Assembly: GCF_001045555.1 (NCBI RefSeq)
Contig: NZ_LFBU01000001.1
Coordinates: forward strand, 1,054,001 to 1,118,000
Source of the DNA: Marinobacter subterrani
GTDB lineage: Bacteria > Pseudomonadota > Gammaproteobacteria > Pseudomonadales > Oleiphilaceae
Length of the DNA stretch: 64,000 nucleotides
Reading direction: 5' to 3'
The translations under genes and the position numbers were made by a program. Of this stretch, positions 1 to 8,630 are shown one piece after another; the stretch's first letter is position 1; the number at the start of each line of letters is the position of its first letter. The notes beneath the pieces are model-generated. The model ran no database searches and was not told the DNA's origin. It saw nothing but the letters and a program-made list of their open reading frames with translations.

Positions 1-1
1 T

Positions 2-952
2 CGGGCATTGTATGAAAATAACTACCGGAAACAGATCCAGGTTGTCGCCATCAATGATCTCGGCGATGCCGAAACCAACGCCCATCTATTGAAGTATGAC
101 AGCGTTCATGGCCGTTTTGAGGGTGTCGTCAGCCACGACGCCGAATCGCTCACCGTCAACGGCGACCGCATTGCTATCACAGCAATCCGCAATCCCGAAG
201 AACTGCCCTGGAGCGAATTCCATGTCGATGTGGTCTTCGAATGCACCGGATTGTTCACCAAACGCGACAAAGCCGCTGCCCACCTGACCGCCGGAGCCCG
301 CAAGGTCATCATTTCGGCGCCAAGCCCCGATGCGGACGCCATGGTGGTTTACGGGGTTAATCATGACACCCTGACCGCCGACCACCACATTATTTCCAAC
401 GCCTCCTGCACCACCAACTGCCTGGCACCGGTTGTCGAGGCACTGCACAAGGCCGTCGGCATCGAAAGCGGGTTGATGACCACCATTCACTCGTACACCA
501 ACGATCAGAAGCTGAGCGATGTCTACCATTCAGACCTCTACCGTGCCCGCTCCGCCACACAATCCATGATCCCCACCAAAACCGGCGCCGCTGCCGCCAT
601 CGGCAAGGTCATTCCCGAGCTGAACGGAAAGCTCGACGGGCTGGCCGTAAGGGTTCCCACCATCAACGTCTCCCTGGTCGATTTCGGCTTCATTGCCGGG
701 CGTGAAACCACCGTGGAGGAAATAAACGACGCAGTGAAGGCTGCCGCCGAGAAAAGCCCGGTTCTGGGCTATAACGTCGAGAAGCTGGTGAGCGTGGATT
801 TCAACCATAACGCCCTTTCAAGCATCTTCGACGCCAACCACACCCGGGTTCTGGGTCGTCATGTAAAAGTCATGGCCTGGTATGACAATGAATGGGGCTT
901 CTCGAATCGAATGCTGGATAATGCCATTGCCCTGATGAACGCCGGTCAATAA
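2..952 (+). CDS. gap: Type I glyceraldehyde-3-phosphate dehydrogenase, 5' end outside the window
   Basis: This enzyme oxidises glyceraldehyde-3-phosphate to 1,3-bisphosphoglycerate with NAD(P) in the cytoplasm. The frame is already open at base 2 (R-A-L-Y-E-N-N), so the first roughly 20 codons with the start of the Rossmann fold lie upstream. Visible motifs are the nucleotide-binding segment VAINDLGD, the catalytic ASCTTNC (about residue 134 of the visible part), the IHSYTND and [14 protein letters not shown] phosphate-binding stretches, and the C-terminal [12 protein letters not shown] signature. It is followed 68 nt later by pyk on the same strand, which suggests co-transcription of lower glycolysis/Entner-Doudoroff genes. 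Family assignment is firm. Whether it works mainly in glycolysis or gluconeogenesis cannot be read from the sequence. Confidence 0.96.
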   Translation, partial: RALYENNYRKQIQVVAINDLGDAETNAHLLKYDSVHGRFEGVVSHDAESLTVNGDRIAITAIRNPEELPWSEFHVDVVFECTGLFTKRDKAAAHLTAGARKVIISAPSPDADAMVVYGVNHDTLTADHHIISNASCTTNCLAPVVEALHKAVGIESGLMTTIHSYTNDQKLSDVYHSDLYRARSATQSMIPTKTGAAAAIGKVIPELNGKLDGLAVRVPTINVSLVDFGFIAGRETTVEEINDAVKAAAEKSPVLGYNVEKLVSVDFNHNALSSIFDANHTRVLGRHVKVMAWYDNEWGFSNRMLDNAIALMNAGQ

Positions 953-1020
953 ATCTGACCGGTTTCGGTTATTCCGCTACTCTATTCGGGACCATTTTGA
1001 AGAACCAAAGGACACCAACC

Positions 1021-2469
1021 ATGCTCAGGCGTACCAAGATCGTCGCCACCCTCGGCCCGGCGACTGACTCGCCGGAATCCCTCGCCGCTATCATTGCTGC
1101 CGGCGTGGACGTTACCCGGCTGAACTTTTCCCACGGCAGCGCAGAGGAGCATATTGGCCGCGCCCGCCGTGTTCGCGAAACCGCGGCAGCGCAGGGGCGA
1201 TTTGTTGCCCTGCTGGCGGATCTGCAGGGCCCGAAACTCCGGATTGCCCGGTTTTCCGAGAACAAAGTGACCCTGACAGCCGGCCAGACCTTCATCCTGG
1301 ACGCCGCGATGGACAAGGAAGCCGGTACCGAAGAACGGGTCGGCATCGATTACGAGCAACTGATCCAGGACGTTGAGCCGGGCGACATTCTGGTCCTGGA
1401 CGATGGCCGCATTGAGATGGAAGTACAGTCCGTCGACGACCACAGCATCACCTCCACTGTCCTGATAGGTGGCCCTCTCTCCAACAACAAGGGCCTGAAC
1501 AAACGCGGCGGTGGCCTCTCGGCCGAGGCGCTCACCGAAAAGGACAAGCGGGATATTGTGACCGCTGCCAGGCTGGGCGCGGATTACGTGGCCGTCTCAT
1601 TTGTACGCACCGCCGAGGACATGCACATTGCCCGCCGCCTGCTCCGGGATGCAGGCTCTGACGCCGGCCTGGTCGCCAAGATTGAGCGCGCCGAGCTCGC
1701 CGACGATGTGGCCGCACTTGACGCCGTTATCGAGGCTTCAGATGCCGTGATGGTTGCCCGCGGGGATCTGGCTGTCGAAATCGGCGATGCCCAGTTGGTG
1801 GGTGTTCAGAAGCACATTATCTCCAGGGCCCGGGTGCTGAACCGTGCGGTGATCACTGCGACCCAGATGATGGAGTCGATGATCACCAATCCGATGCCAA
1901 CCCGTGCGGAAGTCTCGGACGTTGCCAACGCGGTGATGGACTACACTGACGCCGTCATGCTGTCGGCCGAAACCGCTGTCGGCGATTACCCGAAGGAGGC
2001 TGTGGAAGCCATGGTGCGCATCTGCCTTGGCGCAGAAAAGCATCCGTCCATGCATCAGTCCAAACACCGGATTCATGAGAGCATGGAAGAGGTAGACGAG
2101 GCCATCGCCCTGTCGGCCATGTACGCCGCCAACCACCTGGAAGGGGTCTCGGCGATCATCTGCATGACAGAAACCGGTGCCACGCCACGGCTAATGTCCC
2201 GCATCAAATCCAGCCTGCCGATTTTTGCATTCTCGCGCCATCACTCGACCCAGCATCGGGTTGTCATGTTCCGGGGCGTTCAGACGATTCCGTTTGATTC
2301 CGCGAAGATTCCGAATGAGCGTACCAATGCTTTGGCGGTTTCCGAGCTGGTGAACCGCGAGGCGGTGAAGGAAGGCGATCTCGTTGTCATCACCAAGGGT
2401 GACTATGTGAATGCCCAAGGCGGGACCAATACCATGAAAATCGTTCGTGTCGGGTCTGATATTCGCTGA
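1021..2469 (+). CDS. pyk: Pyruvate kinase
   Basis: Pyruvate kinase converts phosphoenolpyruvate and ADP to pyruvate and ATP. I chose the ATG at 1021 because AAAGGA lies just upstream and the product then starts [14 protein letters not shown], the usual pyruvate-kinase N-terminus; an upstream TTG at 997 would only add eight residues. The 482-residue length fits the family. Visible features are the N-terminal RLNFSHG motif, the active-site stretch VAKIERAE, the metal/substrate segment [11 protein letters not shown], and [12 protein letters not shown], followed by the C-terminal allosteric domain. The resemblance is to the PykA type of Pseudomonas. It lies 68 nt behind gap and ends in a repeat-rich gap where it converges with eda. 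Confidence 0.96.
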   Translation: MLRRTKIVATLGPATDSPESLAAIIAAGVDVTRLNFSHGSAEEHIGRARRVRETAAAQGRFVALLADLQGPKLRIARFSENKVTLTAGQTFILDAAMDKEAGTEERVGIDYEQLIQDVEPGDILVLDDGRIEMEVQSVDDHSITSTVLIGGPLSNNKGLNKRGGGLSAEALTEKDKRDIVTAARLGADYVAVSFVRTAEDMHIARRLLRDAGSDAGLVAKIERAELADDVAALDAVIEASDAVMVARGDLAVEIGDAQLVGVQKHIISRARVLNRAVITATQMMESMITNPMPTRAEVSDVANAVMDYTDAVMLSAETAVGDYPKEAVEAMVRICLGAEKHPSMHQSKHRIHESMEEVDEAIALSAMYAANHLEGVSAIICMTETGATPRLMSRIKSSLPIFAFSRHHSTQHRVVMFRGVQTIPFDSAKIPNERTNALAVSELVNREAVKEGDLVVITKGDYVNAQGGTNTMKIVRVGSDIR

Positions 2470-2485
2470 TTCTCTCCTTTTAAGC

Positions 2486-2541
2486 CCGCTGTCGTTGGTG
2501 TATGACCTCGTAGCCTGAGGGTATGTGCCAGGCGGCAGCGG
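2486..2541 (+). other. Long imperfect hairpin in the pyk 3' region
   Basis: CCGCTG at 2486-2491 pairs with CAGCGG at 2536-2541. Inside it, the 13 bases at 2497-2509 pair with 2517-2529, using several G-T pairs that would be wobble pairs only in a plus-strand RNA. There is no T-run, so it is not a standard terminator. It begins about 16 nt after the pyk stop and lies immediately before the first palindromic element. A structured pyk 3' UTR is an inference. Confidence 0.4.
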
Positions 2542-2542
2542 A

Positions 2543-2630
2543 CTTACCCTTTCCAAAAACCGCTACGAGCACGTCCATGTGCGCTTGGCTGTGGCCATCC
2601 TTGGCCACAGACATTTTTGGAAAGGGTAAG
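2543..2630 (+). repeat. Palindromic intergenic element, copy A (three-stem fold)
   Basis: A perfect 17-bp inverted repeat (2543-2559 with 2614-2630) closes a 54-nt core (2560-2613). The core folds into two hairpins: GCACGT/ATGTGC near 2569-2582 with one G-T pair, and CTGTGGCCA/TGGCCACAG at 2589-2610. The core matches, in reverse complement, the core of copy B at 2740-2793 with 9 differences in 54. The element sits in the 3' region of pyk and reads in the same direction as pyk. No T-run follows, and the short reading frames crossing it are not credible genes. It could be a REP/MITE-like element or a structured RNA. Confidence 0.8.
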
Positions 2631-2716
2631 CCCACTACCACCGCTTAACTCCACAAAAATATCGCCAGATTCAGGCATTGCCAATGGGCTGCGGTATCGT
2701 GAGGCCAAACGAGCAG

Positions 2717-2816
2717 TTTGGGGTGGGGCTTTTCGGGAATGTGGCTGGCCATGGATGGCCAGCCCCAAGCGCACATGGATGTGCTCGTAGCGTTTCCCGA
2801 AAAGCCCCACCCCAAA
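2717..2816 (-). repeat. Palindromic intergenic element, copy B (three-stem fold)
   Basis: A perfect 23-bp inverted repeat (2717-2739 with 2794-2816) closes a 54-nt core (2740-2793) that is homologous to copy A in reverse complement. Its inner hairpin, GGCTGGCCA/TGGCCAGCC at 2743-2764, differs from copy A by three complete base-pair swaps. The second hairpin (GCACAT/ATGTGC) is fully paired where copy A has a G-T pair. The closing stem is unrelated in sequence to that of copy A. Read on the minus strand it lies in the 3' region of eda, so each copy has the same orientation relative to the gene it follows. Confidence 0.8.
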
Positions 2817-2862
2817 GTGCGAAAACTCCAAAGGTGCAGGCTACGGATTCAAGACGCCAATG

Positions 2863-3510
2863 TCAGAGGTCCGTCAGACTCCCCCGCGCAATCTCGGTAA
2901 TCTGCGCCCAGTCTTTCGCAGCCACAACATCCGATGGCGTCAACCAGGTGCCACCCACGGCCTGGACGTTGCCAAGGGCCAGGTAGTCTGCCGCCGTGTT
3001 ACGGCGGATGCCGCCGGTGGGGCAAAAGGTAACATCCGGGAAAGGCCCACCGAAGGCTTTCAGGGCCGGGATACCGCCAGCGACTTCGGCCGGGAAGAAC
3101 TTGAACTCCCGATAGCCCAGGTTGTAGCCGACCATCAGCTCGGAAATGGTGGCCACACCCGGCAACAGTGGCGCTTCCGACGTCAACGCGAATTCCAGGA
3201 TAGCCTCGGTAACGCCCGGAGTAATCACGAACTGGGCGCCTGCAGCCTCAACCTGACGGTACTGGGCGATGCTGGTAACTGTGCCCGCACCTACCCACGC
3301 ATCCGGAATAGCCTTGCGGACCTTTTCGATGGCTTTGATGCCGTGCTCGGTTCGCAGGGTGATTTCAAGAACGTTAATACCACCATCAACCAGTGCCTGG
3401 CACAGGGGCACTGCGTCGTCGATATCGTTAATTGTGATCACCGGTATCAGCGGGGAGGCACTCAATACCGTGCGGACACGCTCACGATGGTAATCGGAAA
3501 GTCGGCTCAT
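2863..3510 (-). CDS. eda: 2-dehydro-3-deoxyphosphogluconate (KDPG) / 4-hydroxy-2-oxoglutarate aldolase
   Basis: Eda cleaves KDPG to pyruvate and glyceraldehyde-3-phosphate, the last step of the Entner-Doudoroff pathway. The product is a single class I aldolase barrel of 215 residues. The Schiff-base lysine is in FKFFPAEVAGG, and the substrate-binding FCPTGGI motif and the early ALVDGGINVLEITLRT stretch are present. I prefer the ATG at 3510 over the in-frame ATG at 3522 because GGAG sits 6 nt before it and the protein then starts MSRLSDYH. It follows pgl by under 30 nt and closes the zwf-pgl-eda operon. HexR control is inferred from the adjacent divergent hexR. The partner dehydratase edd is not in the window. 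Confidence 0.95.
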   Translation of the reverse strand: MSRLSDYHRERVRTVLSASPLIPVITINDIDDAVPLCQALVDGGINVLEITLRTEHGIKAIEKVRKAIPDAWVGAGTVTSIAQYRQVEAAGAQFVITPGVTEAILEFALTSEAPLLPGVATISELMVGYNLGYREFKFFPAEVAGGIPALKAFGGPFPDVTFCPTGGIRRNTAADYLALGNVQAVGGTWLTPSDVVAAKDWAQITEIARGSLTDL

Positions 3511-3538
3511 AGTCTTCTCCATAAATAATTCAAAGTAC

Positions 3539-4258
3539 TCAGGGACTCCAGAACACCTGCAAACCCGGTTTCAGGAAGGCCCGCACGGGCATCTGCATAA
3601 CGCTTTCAAGGTCAGAAACAGCCTGGCTCAGGGTGTCCAGCTTGTCCTCACCCCGGAGATGTAATGCCGTGAATCGTGCATCCCGCAGCGGCGGCAAGGT
3701 CAGGGTTATTCGCTTCTGGGGCTGTGACGCCGGCGTCGTTGCGGCAACGATTTCCTGACACTGCGGATCCATGGCATGGGCCAGTTCCGGTGCATCGGGA
3801 AACAGCGAAGCGGTATGGCCGTCGTTGCCCATGCCCAGAATCAGCACATCCAGCGGCAGCGCCAGATCCGCCAGTTCGGCCTTAACTGCCTCCAGCCCTT
3901 CCGAAGGCGTGGCCCCAGGTTGTTTCAATGACAGGAATCGGGCCGACACAGCCTTATTTTGCAGCAGGTTTTCGCGGACCAATTGGGTGTTGCTGGCAGG
4001 GTCGTCTTCGCTCACCCAGCGCTCATCCGCCAGCAGAACGTCTACCCTGCTCCAGTCCAGATCCCTGCCCGACAAGGCCCTGAAAAAAGGCAGGGGCGTG
4101 GAGCCTCCGGAAACCACGAGACTGGCCCGGGTCGCCTCTCTCAGGCGAACCGCCAGAAAGCCGGCAACGGCATCGGCAAGAGCAAGCGCTACCTCATCCG
4201 GCGTCTCACCGAAGCGGGCCTGCACGCCTTCCGGCAATGTCAGATCAGACGTCTTCAT
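3539..4258 (-). CDS. pgl: 6-phosphogluconolactonase
   Basis: This enzyme hydrolyses 6-phosphoglucono-1,5-lactone, the product of Zwf, to 6-phosphogluconate. The 239-residue protein has the NagB/DevB fold, with [10 protein letters not shown] near the N-terminus, [15 protein letters not shown] in the middle and [14 protein letters not shown] as the family signature. I chose the ATG at 4258, preceded by AGGAG at a good distance, over the ATG at 4276, which would deepen the overlap with zwf. With this start the gene still overlaps the 3' end of zwf by 14 nt, a sign of translational coupling in the zwf-pgl-eda operon. Confidence 0.95.
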   Translation of the reverse strand: MKTSDLTLPEGVQARFGETPDEVALALADAVAGFLAVRLREATRASLVVSGGSTPLPFFRALSGRDLDWSRVDVLLADERWVSEDDPASNTQLVRENLLQNKAVSARFLSLKQPGATPSEGLEAVKAELADLALPLDVLILGMGNDGHTASLFPDAPELAHAMDPQCQEIVAATTPASQPQKRITLTLPPLRDARFTALHLRGEDKLDTLSQAVSDLESVMQMPVRAFLKPGLQVFWSP

Positions 4259-5720
4259 ACCAGCTCCTGCCGTCACGGGTGATCATTGCAATGGAGGCCA
4301 CCGGGCCCCAGGTGCCGGCCGCGTAGCGCTTGGGCGGTTCGCCACCGTCTCTCCAGTTCTGGATAATCTGATCTACCCAGCGCCAGGCAAACTCAACCTC
4401 ATCGCGGCGCACGAAGAGATATTGATTGCCCTTCATTACCTCCCACAGGAGACGCTCGTAGGCATCGGGAATCCGGTCGGTGGCAAAGGTCTCGGAGAAG
4501 GTCAGTTCCAGCGGGCCCTGGCGCAGGCGCATGCCTTTATCGAGCCCCTGATCCTTGGTAAGGATCTTCAGGGCCATGCCCTCATCCGGCTGCAGACGGA
4601 TAATCAGCTTGTTGTTGGCCAGGTGCTTCTGGTCCGGATCAAAGATGTAATGGGGCGCTGGCTTGAAGTGAATAATAATCTGCGACAGCTTCTCGGGCAG
4701 GCGCTTGCCGGTGCGGATATAGAAGGGCACACCAGACCAGCGCCAGTTGTCGATTTCAGCTTTCAGTGCCACAAAGGTTTCGGTGGAACTGCCCTTGTTG
4801 GCGCCCTCCTCTTCCAGATAACCCGGTACCGGCTTGCCGTTGCTGGTGCCGGCGGTGTACTGCCCCCGAACAACAAAACTGTCCATCATGTCCGGAGTAA
4901 TCCTTTTCAGCGCCTTCAGCACCTTCACTTTTTCATCCCGGATGCTGTCCGCGGAAAGATCCGAGGGCGGGTCCATGGCAATCAGGCACAGCAACTGCAG
5001 CAGGTGATTCTGGATCATGTCGCGAATCTGGCCGGCCTTGTCAAAATAGCCCCACCGGCCCTCGATGCCGACACTCTCCGCAACGGTTATCTCAACATGG
5101 GATATGTGGTTCTGATCCCACTGGGAAGCAAACAGGTTGTTGGCAAACCGCAGGGCGATGAGATTCTGGACCGTTTCCTTGCCCAGGTAATGATCGATAC
5201 GGAACAACTGGTTCTCGTTATAGACCTCGCCCAGCTCATCGTTGATGACCTTCGACGATTCCAGATCGTGGCCGATCGGTTTCTCCACCACCACACGGGT
5301 CTTTTCAGTGCAGCAACTGGCCGAACGAAGGTTCCGGGCGATCACACCATACATGGAGGGAGGGGTTGCCATGTAAACGATGAGTTCGTTGTTGGCGTCA
5401 TCACGCCACTCGTTAAGCACACTGAAAGTGTCTGGATCATTGAAATCCAGAATCTGGTAATCCACCCGCTGAAGAAAGGTATCGGCAACGGATGCGTCGA
5501 ATTCTTCTGCTTTCACATGCTGCTTGAGCTTTTCGAGCAACTGCTTGCGCACAGTTCCGGTATCGGCATCCGTGCGGGCGATGGCAAGCACCCGGCTGCC
5601 ATCCGCCAACAGGTTCGCCCGCTCAAGTTGATAGAGCGCGGGGAACAGTTTGCGCTGGGCAAGATCGCCCAGGGCTCCGAATAGCATCAGGTCACAACGG
5701 GTATTGATCTTGTTGACCAT
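4245..5720 (-). CDS. zwf: Glucose-6-phosphate 1-dehydrogenase
   Basis: Zwf oxidises glucose-6-phosphate to 6-phosphogluconolactone with NAD(P)+, feeding the Entner-Doudoroff and pentose-phosphate routes. The 491-residue length is normal. The N-terminal dinucleotide-binding loop reads [17 protein letters not shown], with Leu where many homologues have Ser. The substrate site is RIDHYLGKE around residue 180, with EKPIGHDL before it. AAGGA precedes the ATG. It is first in the zwf-pgl-eda operon and diverges from hexR across a 211-nt AT-rich gap that holds two candidate HexR operators. Confidence 0.97.
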   Translation of the reverse strand: MVNKINTRCDLMLFGALGDLAQRKLFPALYQLERANLLADGSRVLAIARTDADTGTVRKQLLEKLKQHVKAEEFDASVADTFLQRVDYQILDFNDPDTFSVLNEWRDDANNELIVYMATPPSMYGVIARNLRSASCCTEKTRVVVEKPIGHDLESSKVINDELGEVYNENQLFRIDHYLGKETVQNLIALRFANNLFASQWDQNHISHVEITVAESVGIEGRWGYFDKAGQIRDMIQNHLLQLLCLIAMDPPSDLSADSIRDEKVKVLKALKRITPDMMDSFVVRGQYTAGTSNGKPVPGYLEEEGANKGSSTETFVALKAEIDNWRWSGVPFYIRTGKRLPEKLSQIIIHFKPAPHYIFDPDQKHLANNKLIIRLQPDEGMALKILTKDQGLDKGMRLRQGPLELTFSETFATDRIPDAYERLLWEVMKGNQYLFVRRDEVEFAWRWVDQIIQNWRDGGEPPKRYAAGTWGPVASIAMITRDGRSWYEDV

Positions 5721-5775
5721 TGGTTCCTTCTCTTTGGTGGGCGGCCCGGCACTGAATCACCCGGGCGCGGTTTGA

Positions 5776-5854
5776 TGTAGTAATTTTAAACAAATAATGA
5801 CATCCAAAAATCGTTTTTCCAAGAAAAAAGTGCGCTTTGTGATATTTTTACTAC
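5776..5854. promoter_or_regulatory. Candidate HexR operator pair in the zwf/hexR gap
   Basis: Two related AT-rich boxes lie in opposite orientation. TGTAGTAATTTTAAACA is at 5776-5792. The minus-strand reading of 5837-5854 is GTAGTAAAAATATCACAA. Both share TAGTAA, a central A/T tract and a terminal CA. HexR operators are AT-rich inverted repeats of about 17 bp starting TGTA and ending in TACA-like sequence, so the match is partial. The position between zwf and hexR is what makes it plausible. Confidence 0.4.
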
Positions 5855-5876
5855 CCAAAATACCGTAAAAAAGCGG

Positions 5877-5882
5877 TATAAT
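5877..5882 (+). promoter_or_regulatory. Candidate -10 box for hexR
   Basis: A consensus TATAAT lies 50 nt before the hexR start codon. No good -35 is seen at standard spacing. The box overlaps the right half of a small inverted repeat, TACCG(5861)...CGGTA(5878). An activator-dependent or autoregulated promoter would fit, but this is inference. Confidence 0.45.
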
Positions 5883-5931
5883 CAGCGCGGTTTTACAATA
5901 ACGATCGCCCATGCTTCAGGGAGTACCATAG

Positions 5932-6810
5932 ATGGCCGCGAACCAGGCGCACCGTGACGACAATCTGCTTGAGGACATCCAGTCCCGGCTGGACAGCCTT
6001 AACAAATCCGAGCGCAAAGTGGCCGAGGCCATTCTCCGGGACCCGAGCGCGGCTACCCGCTACAGCATAGCTGCTCTGGCCCGGGCTGCCGACGTGAGCG
6101 AGCCCACGGTCAACCGGTTCTGCCGGGGGTTCTCGGCCACAGGCTTCCCGGACTTCAAGATCCGGCTGGCCCAGAGCATCGCAACAGGCACTCCCTACAT
6201 AGGCCAGAATATCGAACCGGACGATACCGTTGCCGAATTCGCCGACAAGATTATGCTCAGCACCATTGCCAGCCTGGATAAATCACGCCAGGCCCTGGAT
6301 CCAAAAGCCCTGGCCACGGCCATCGATTACCTGATCCAGGCCAAGCAGATCAATTTCTTTGGCATGGGCGGCTCGGCATCGGTGGCCCTGGACGCCCAGC
6401 ACAAGTTTTTCCGCTTCAATATCCCGGTCATGTCCTACGACGATGCCCTGATGCAACGCATGGTTGCGGCGGGCGCCAATGTCGGCGATGTCATTGTCCT
6501 GATCTCCTACACCGGCCGGACCCGGGAAACAGTGGACATCGCCCAGTTGGCCCGGGCCAATGGTGCCACTGTGATCGGCATCACGAATCCGGACTCGCCC
6601 CTGGCGGAGATCTGCACGGTCGTGCTGGGCGTGACCGCGCCCGAGGACACCGAGGTGTACATGCCGATGTCGTCGCGCATTATTCACCTGACCGTTATCG
6701 ACATCCTGGCAACCGGGGTAACCCTCAAGCGGGGCGTGGATTTCCTCGGCCACCTCAAGAAAATCAAGGAAAGCCTCAAACCCACCCGGTTCCCGCAAAA
6801 CGACGCCTGA
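5932..6810 (+). CDS. hexR: HexR, RpiR-family regulator of sugar catabolism
   Basis: HexR represses Entner-Doudoroff and related genes and is released by KDPG in Pseudomonas and relatives. The 292-residue protein has an N-terminal RpiR helix-turn-helix (about residues 1-80, with [28 protein letters not shown] split across the recognition region) and a C-terminal SIS sugar-phosphate domain (about 120-260) with [17 protein letters not shown] and [20 protein letters not shown] precedes the ATG. It faces zwf-pgl-eda, its expected target. A small GACGCC/GGCGTC hairpin overlaps the stop codon but has no T-run. Confidence 0.93.
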   Translation: MAANQAHRDDNLLEDIQSRLDSLNKSERKVAEAILRDPSAATRYSIAALARAADVSEPTVNRFCRGFSATGFPDFKIRLAQSIATGTPYIGQNIEPDDTVAEFADKIMLSTIASLDKSRQALDPKALATAIDYLIQAKQINFFGMGGSASVALDAQHKFFRFNIPVMSYDDALMQRMVAAGANVGDVIVLISYTGRTRETVDIAQLARANGATVIGITNPDSPLAEICTVVLGVTAPEDTEVYMPMSSRIIHLTVIDILATGVTLKRGVDFLGHLKKIKESLKPTRFPQNDA

Positions 6811-6850
6811 AAGGGGCGTCAGAAAAGCTGGCAAAGCGATAGATAGAGGG

Positions 6851-6877
6851 GCTCATCCTCCTACGCCCCTCCTCCCC
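6851..6877. promoter_or_regulatory. MalT-box-like decamers upstream of lamB
   Basis: CCTCCTCCCC at 6868-6877 is an exact match, in reverse orientation, to the enterobacterial MalT box GGGGAKGAGG. GCTCATCCTC at 6851-6860 is a partial match. They lie about 210 bp before the maltoporin gene. The stretch is simply C-rich, so chance is a serious alternative, and no malT gene is in the window. Confidence 0.2.
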
Positions 6878-6992
6878 CTGAAAACTCACCCCCCAAATTC
6901 TTCGGGGCGGATGATGTGCCCTCCCCTTCGTTACAACACTATGAAATCCGGTTTCCCAATGTCTGATTGGCAGAAGCTGCAATCGCGGGAAC

Positions 6993-7048
6993 CGGAAGCC
7001 TGATTCGGCCAATACGGATGGATTTCGAATGGCCGGAGATTCCGCTTC
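6993..7048 (+). promoter_or_regulatory. Nested inverted repeat in the lamB leader
   Basis: GGAAGC (6993-6998) pairs with GCTTCC (7043-7048). Inside it, CGGCCA (7005-7010) pairs with TGGCCG (7029-7034). The structure ends 35 nt before the lamB start, so it could be an operator or an mRNA leader hairpin. The function is not known. Confidence 0.3.
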
Positions 7049-7083
7049 CCTGACATTAAAACGACAAAAAGCACAGGACACAG

Positions 7084-8412
7084 ATGATGCAAAACAAAAA
7101 GCGCTTCACGGTAAACAAACTTCCCCTCGCTGCTGCGATTACCGCGGCGGTGCTGGCTACCCCGGCCGTCGCCGTTGATTTTCACGGTTATGCCCGGGCT
7201 GGCGTCTCCAGCAATATTGGCAGTGGCGGTGAGCAAACCTGTTTCGGTAGCGGAGCTACTGGCCATTACGTCGGCCGCCTGGCCGATGAGTGCGACACTT
7301 ATGCCGAGCTTGGCTTGGGCGAGGAACTGTTCAGCCAGGATGGCAAAACATTCCGTTTTGACTCAATGCTGTCGTACAGCGCCAATCGCCAGGGAAACGA
7401 CTACCAGGCCCTGAACGGCTTCAACAACATCAACAATGTTGACTTCACCAACCAGGAAACCACGTCGAATAGCTCCGATCCTTACGGCGGCGGTGATATT
7501 GCCCTTCGCCAACTTTATGTTTCCGCCAAGAACGTTATCGAATTCCTGCCTGGCTCAACTCTCTGGGCTGGCAAGCGCTTCTACCAGCGCAAGGACATTC
7601 ACCAGCTCGATCTGTTCTACCTCAGCAACTCCGGCTACGGCGCGGGTGTTGAGAACATCAAGGCAGGCTCGGGCCAGCTCTCTCTGGCCTACACCAATGC
7701 CGACACCAGTGATGGCGACAACTTCGTCCAGAATAACAAGTTCGATGTCAGGTATTCATTCCCCCTGGCCGGCGGGAACAATCTCGAGTTGATCGGCATC
7801 TACGCCATGGCCGACCTTACTGATGCCCAGGAAGCAGCGGGAATCAATGATGAGAATGGCTACTTCTTCACCGCCGAGCTCTCTTCAGGCGTGATGGGCG
7901 GCTTTAACAAGTTCGCCATCCAGTACGGTGCCGATTCCATGGGCTTCGCTGCCGCTGAAAATGGCAGCGGCGGTCGGGTCGACAACGGCAACGTGGCCGG
8001 ATATTTCGAGTCCAGCTGGCGCCTTCTCAATCATGGGGTGATCAAACTGGGCAAAGGCTGGGACCTCGGCCATTCCGTTGTATACGAACAGGCCCAGTCT
8101 CATGACCCATCCGCGAAAGATGGCGAACGTCTGAGCATTGTCGCTCGCCCGATCTATAACTGGTCTCCGGTAATGAGTACGGCGATTGAAGTGGGTTACA
8201 GCGATACCGATCGCCCCTGGTTCGCCGAATCCCAGGATCTTGGGAAATTTGCCATTGCCCAACAGTGGCAAGCAGGTCCGGGATACTGGGCACGCCCTGT
8301 TATCCGTGTATACGCTGCAACCTTCTTCGGTGACGAGGCCGAAGCAGCGCGCGGCGGTGAAGGCATCGACGGAGATATCCAGGTCGGCGCCCAGATCGAA
8401 GCCTGGTGGTAA
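7084..8412 (+). CDS. lamB: Maltoporin-family carbohydrate porin
   Basis: LamB forms a trimeric outer-membrane channel for maltose and maltodextrins. The 442-residue precursor has a signal peptide with a basic start, a hydrophobic core and a likely cut after ATPAVA (residue 30). The mature start is VDFHGYARAG, as in LamB. Further LamB hallmarks are the paired cysteines of the first loop region (GGEQTCF and ADECDTYAELGLG), the central LPGSTLWAGKRFYQRKDIHQLD, and the C-terminal aromatic WW typical of beta-barrel insertion. The next gene is a secreted pullulanase, so uptake of released maltodextrins is the likely role. A strong terminator follows 33 nt later. Confidence 0.93.
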   Translation: MMQNKKRFTVNKLPLAAAITAAVLATPAVAVDFHGYARAGVSSNIGSGGEQTCFGSGATGHYVGRLADECDTYAELGLGEELFSQDGKTFRFDSMLSYSANRQGNDYQALNGFNNINNVDFTNQETTSNSSDPYGGGDIALRQLYVSAKNVIEFLPGSTLWAGKRFYQRKDIHQLDLFYLSNSGYGAGVENIKAGSGQLSLAYTNADTSDGDNFVQNNKFDVRYSFPLAGGNNLELIGIYAMADLTDAQEAAGINDENGYFFTAELSSGVMGGFNKFAIQYGADSMGFAAAENGSGGRVDNGNVAGYFESSWRLLNHGVIKLGKGWDLGHSVVYEQAQSHDPSAKDGERLSIVARPIYNWSPVMSTAIEVGYSDTDRPWFAESQDLGKFAIAQQWQAGPGYWARPVIRVYAATFFGDEAEAARGGEGIDGDIQVGAQIEAWW

Positions 8413-8445
8413 GGCTCTAAACGCCACACTCTCGTTGGACCTCTT

Positions 8446-8471
8446 GGGCCGGCATTTGCCGGCCCTTTTTT
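8446..8471 (+). terminator. Rho-independent terminator of lamB
   Basis: GGGCCGGC at 8446-8453 pairs with GCCGGCCC at 8458-8465 across a 4-nt ATTT loop, followed by six T. It ends lamB transcription, so pulA should have its own promoter in the following 160 nt. I see no clear sigma-70 boxes there. Confidence 0.92.
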
Positions 8472-8630
8472 ACGCCGATTTAAACACCGTTCTACCACCC
8501 CTCTCCTGATTCGCCTACGCCTCGAAAAGTTGCCCCCCGAAGGATGTCCTTTCGGTGCGATCGCGTAACCATGAATCTGGCCCGACTGGGTTCGAAGCCA
8601 AACAAAAACAATGGAAAAAGGGGATTTCCC

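Noticed and set aside
2544..2986. Short open frames crossing the palindromic elements
   Set aside because: Their codons simply read through the inverted repeats, and starts and ribosome sites are missing.
3771..5684. 637-codon open frame on the plus strand opposite pgl and zwf
   Set aside because: It is antisense to two clear genes and has no recognisable motifs or ribosome site. Long antisense frames are common in GC-rich genes.
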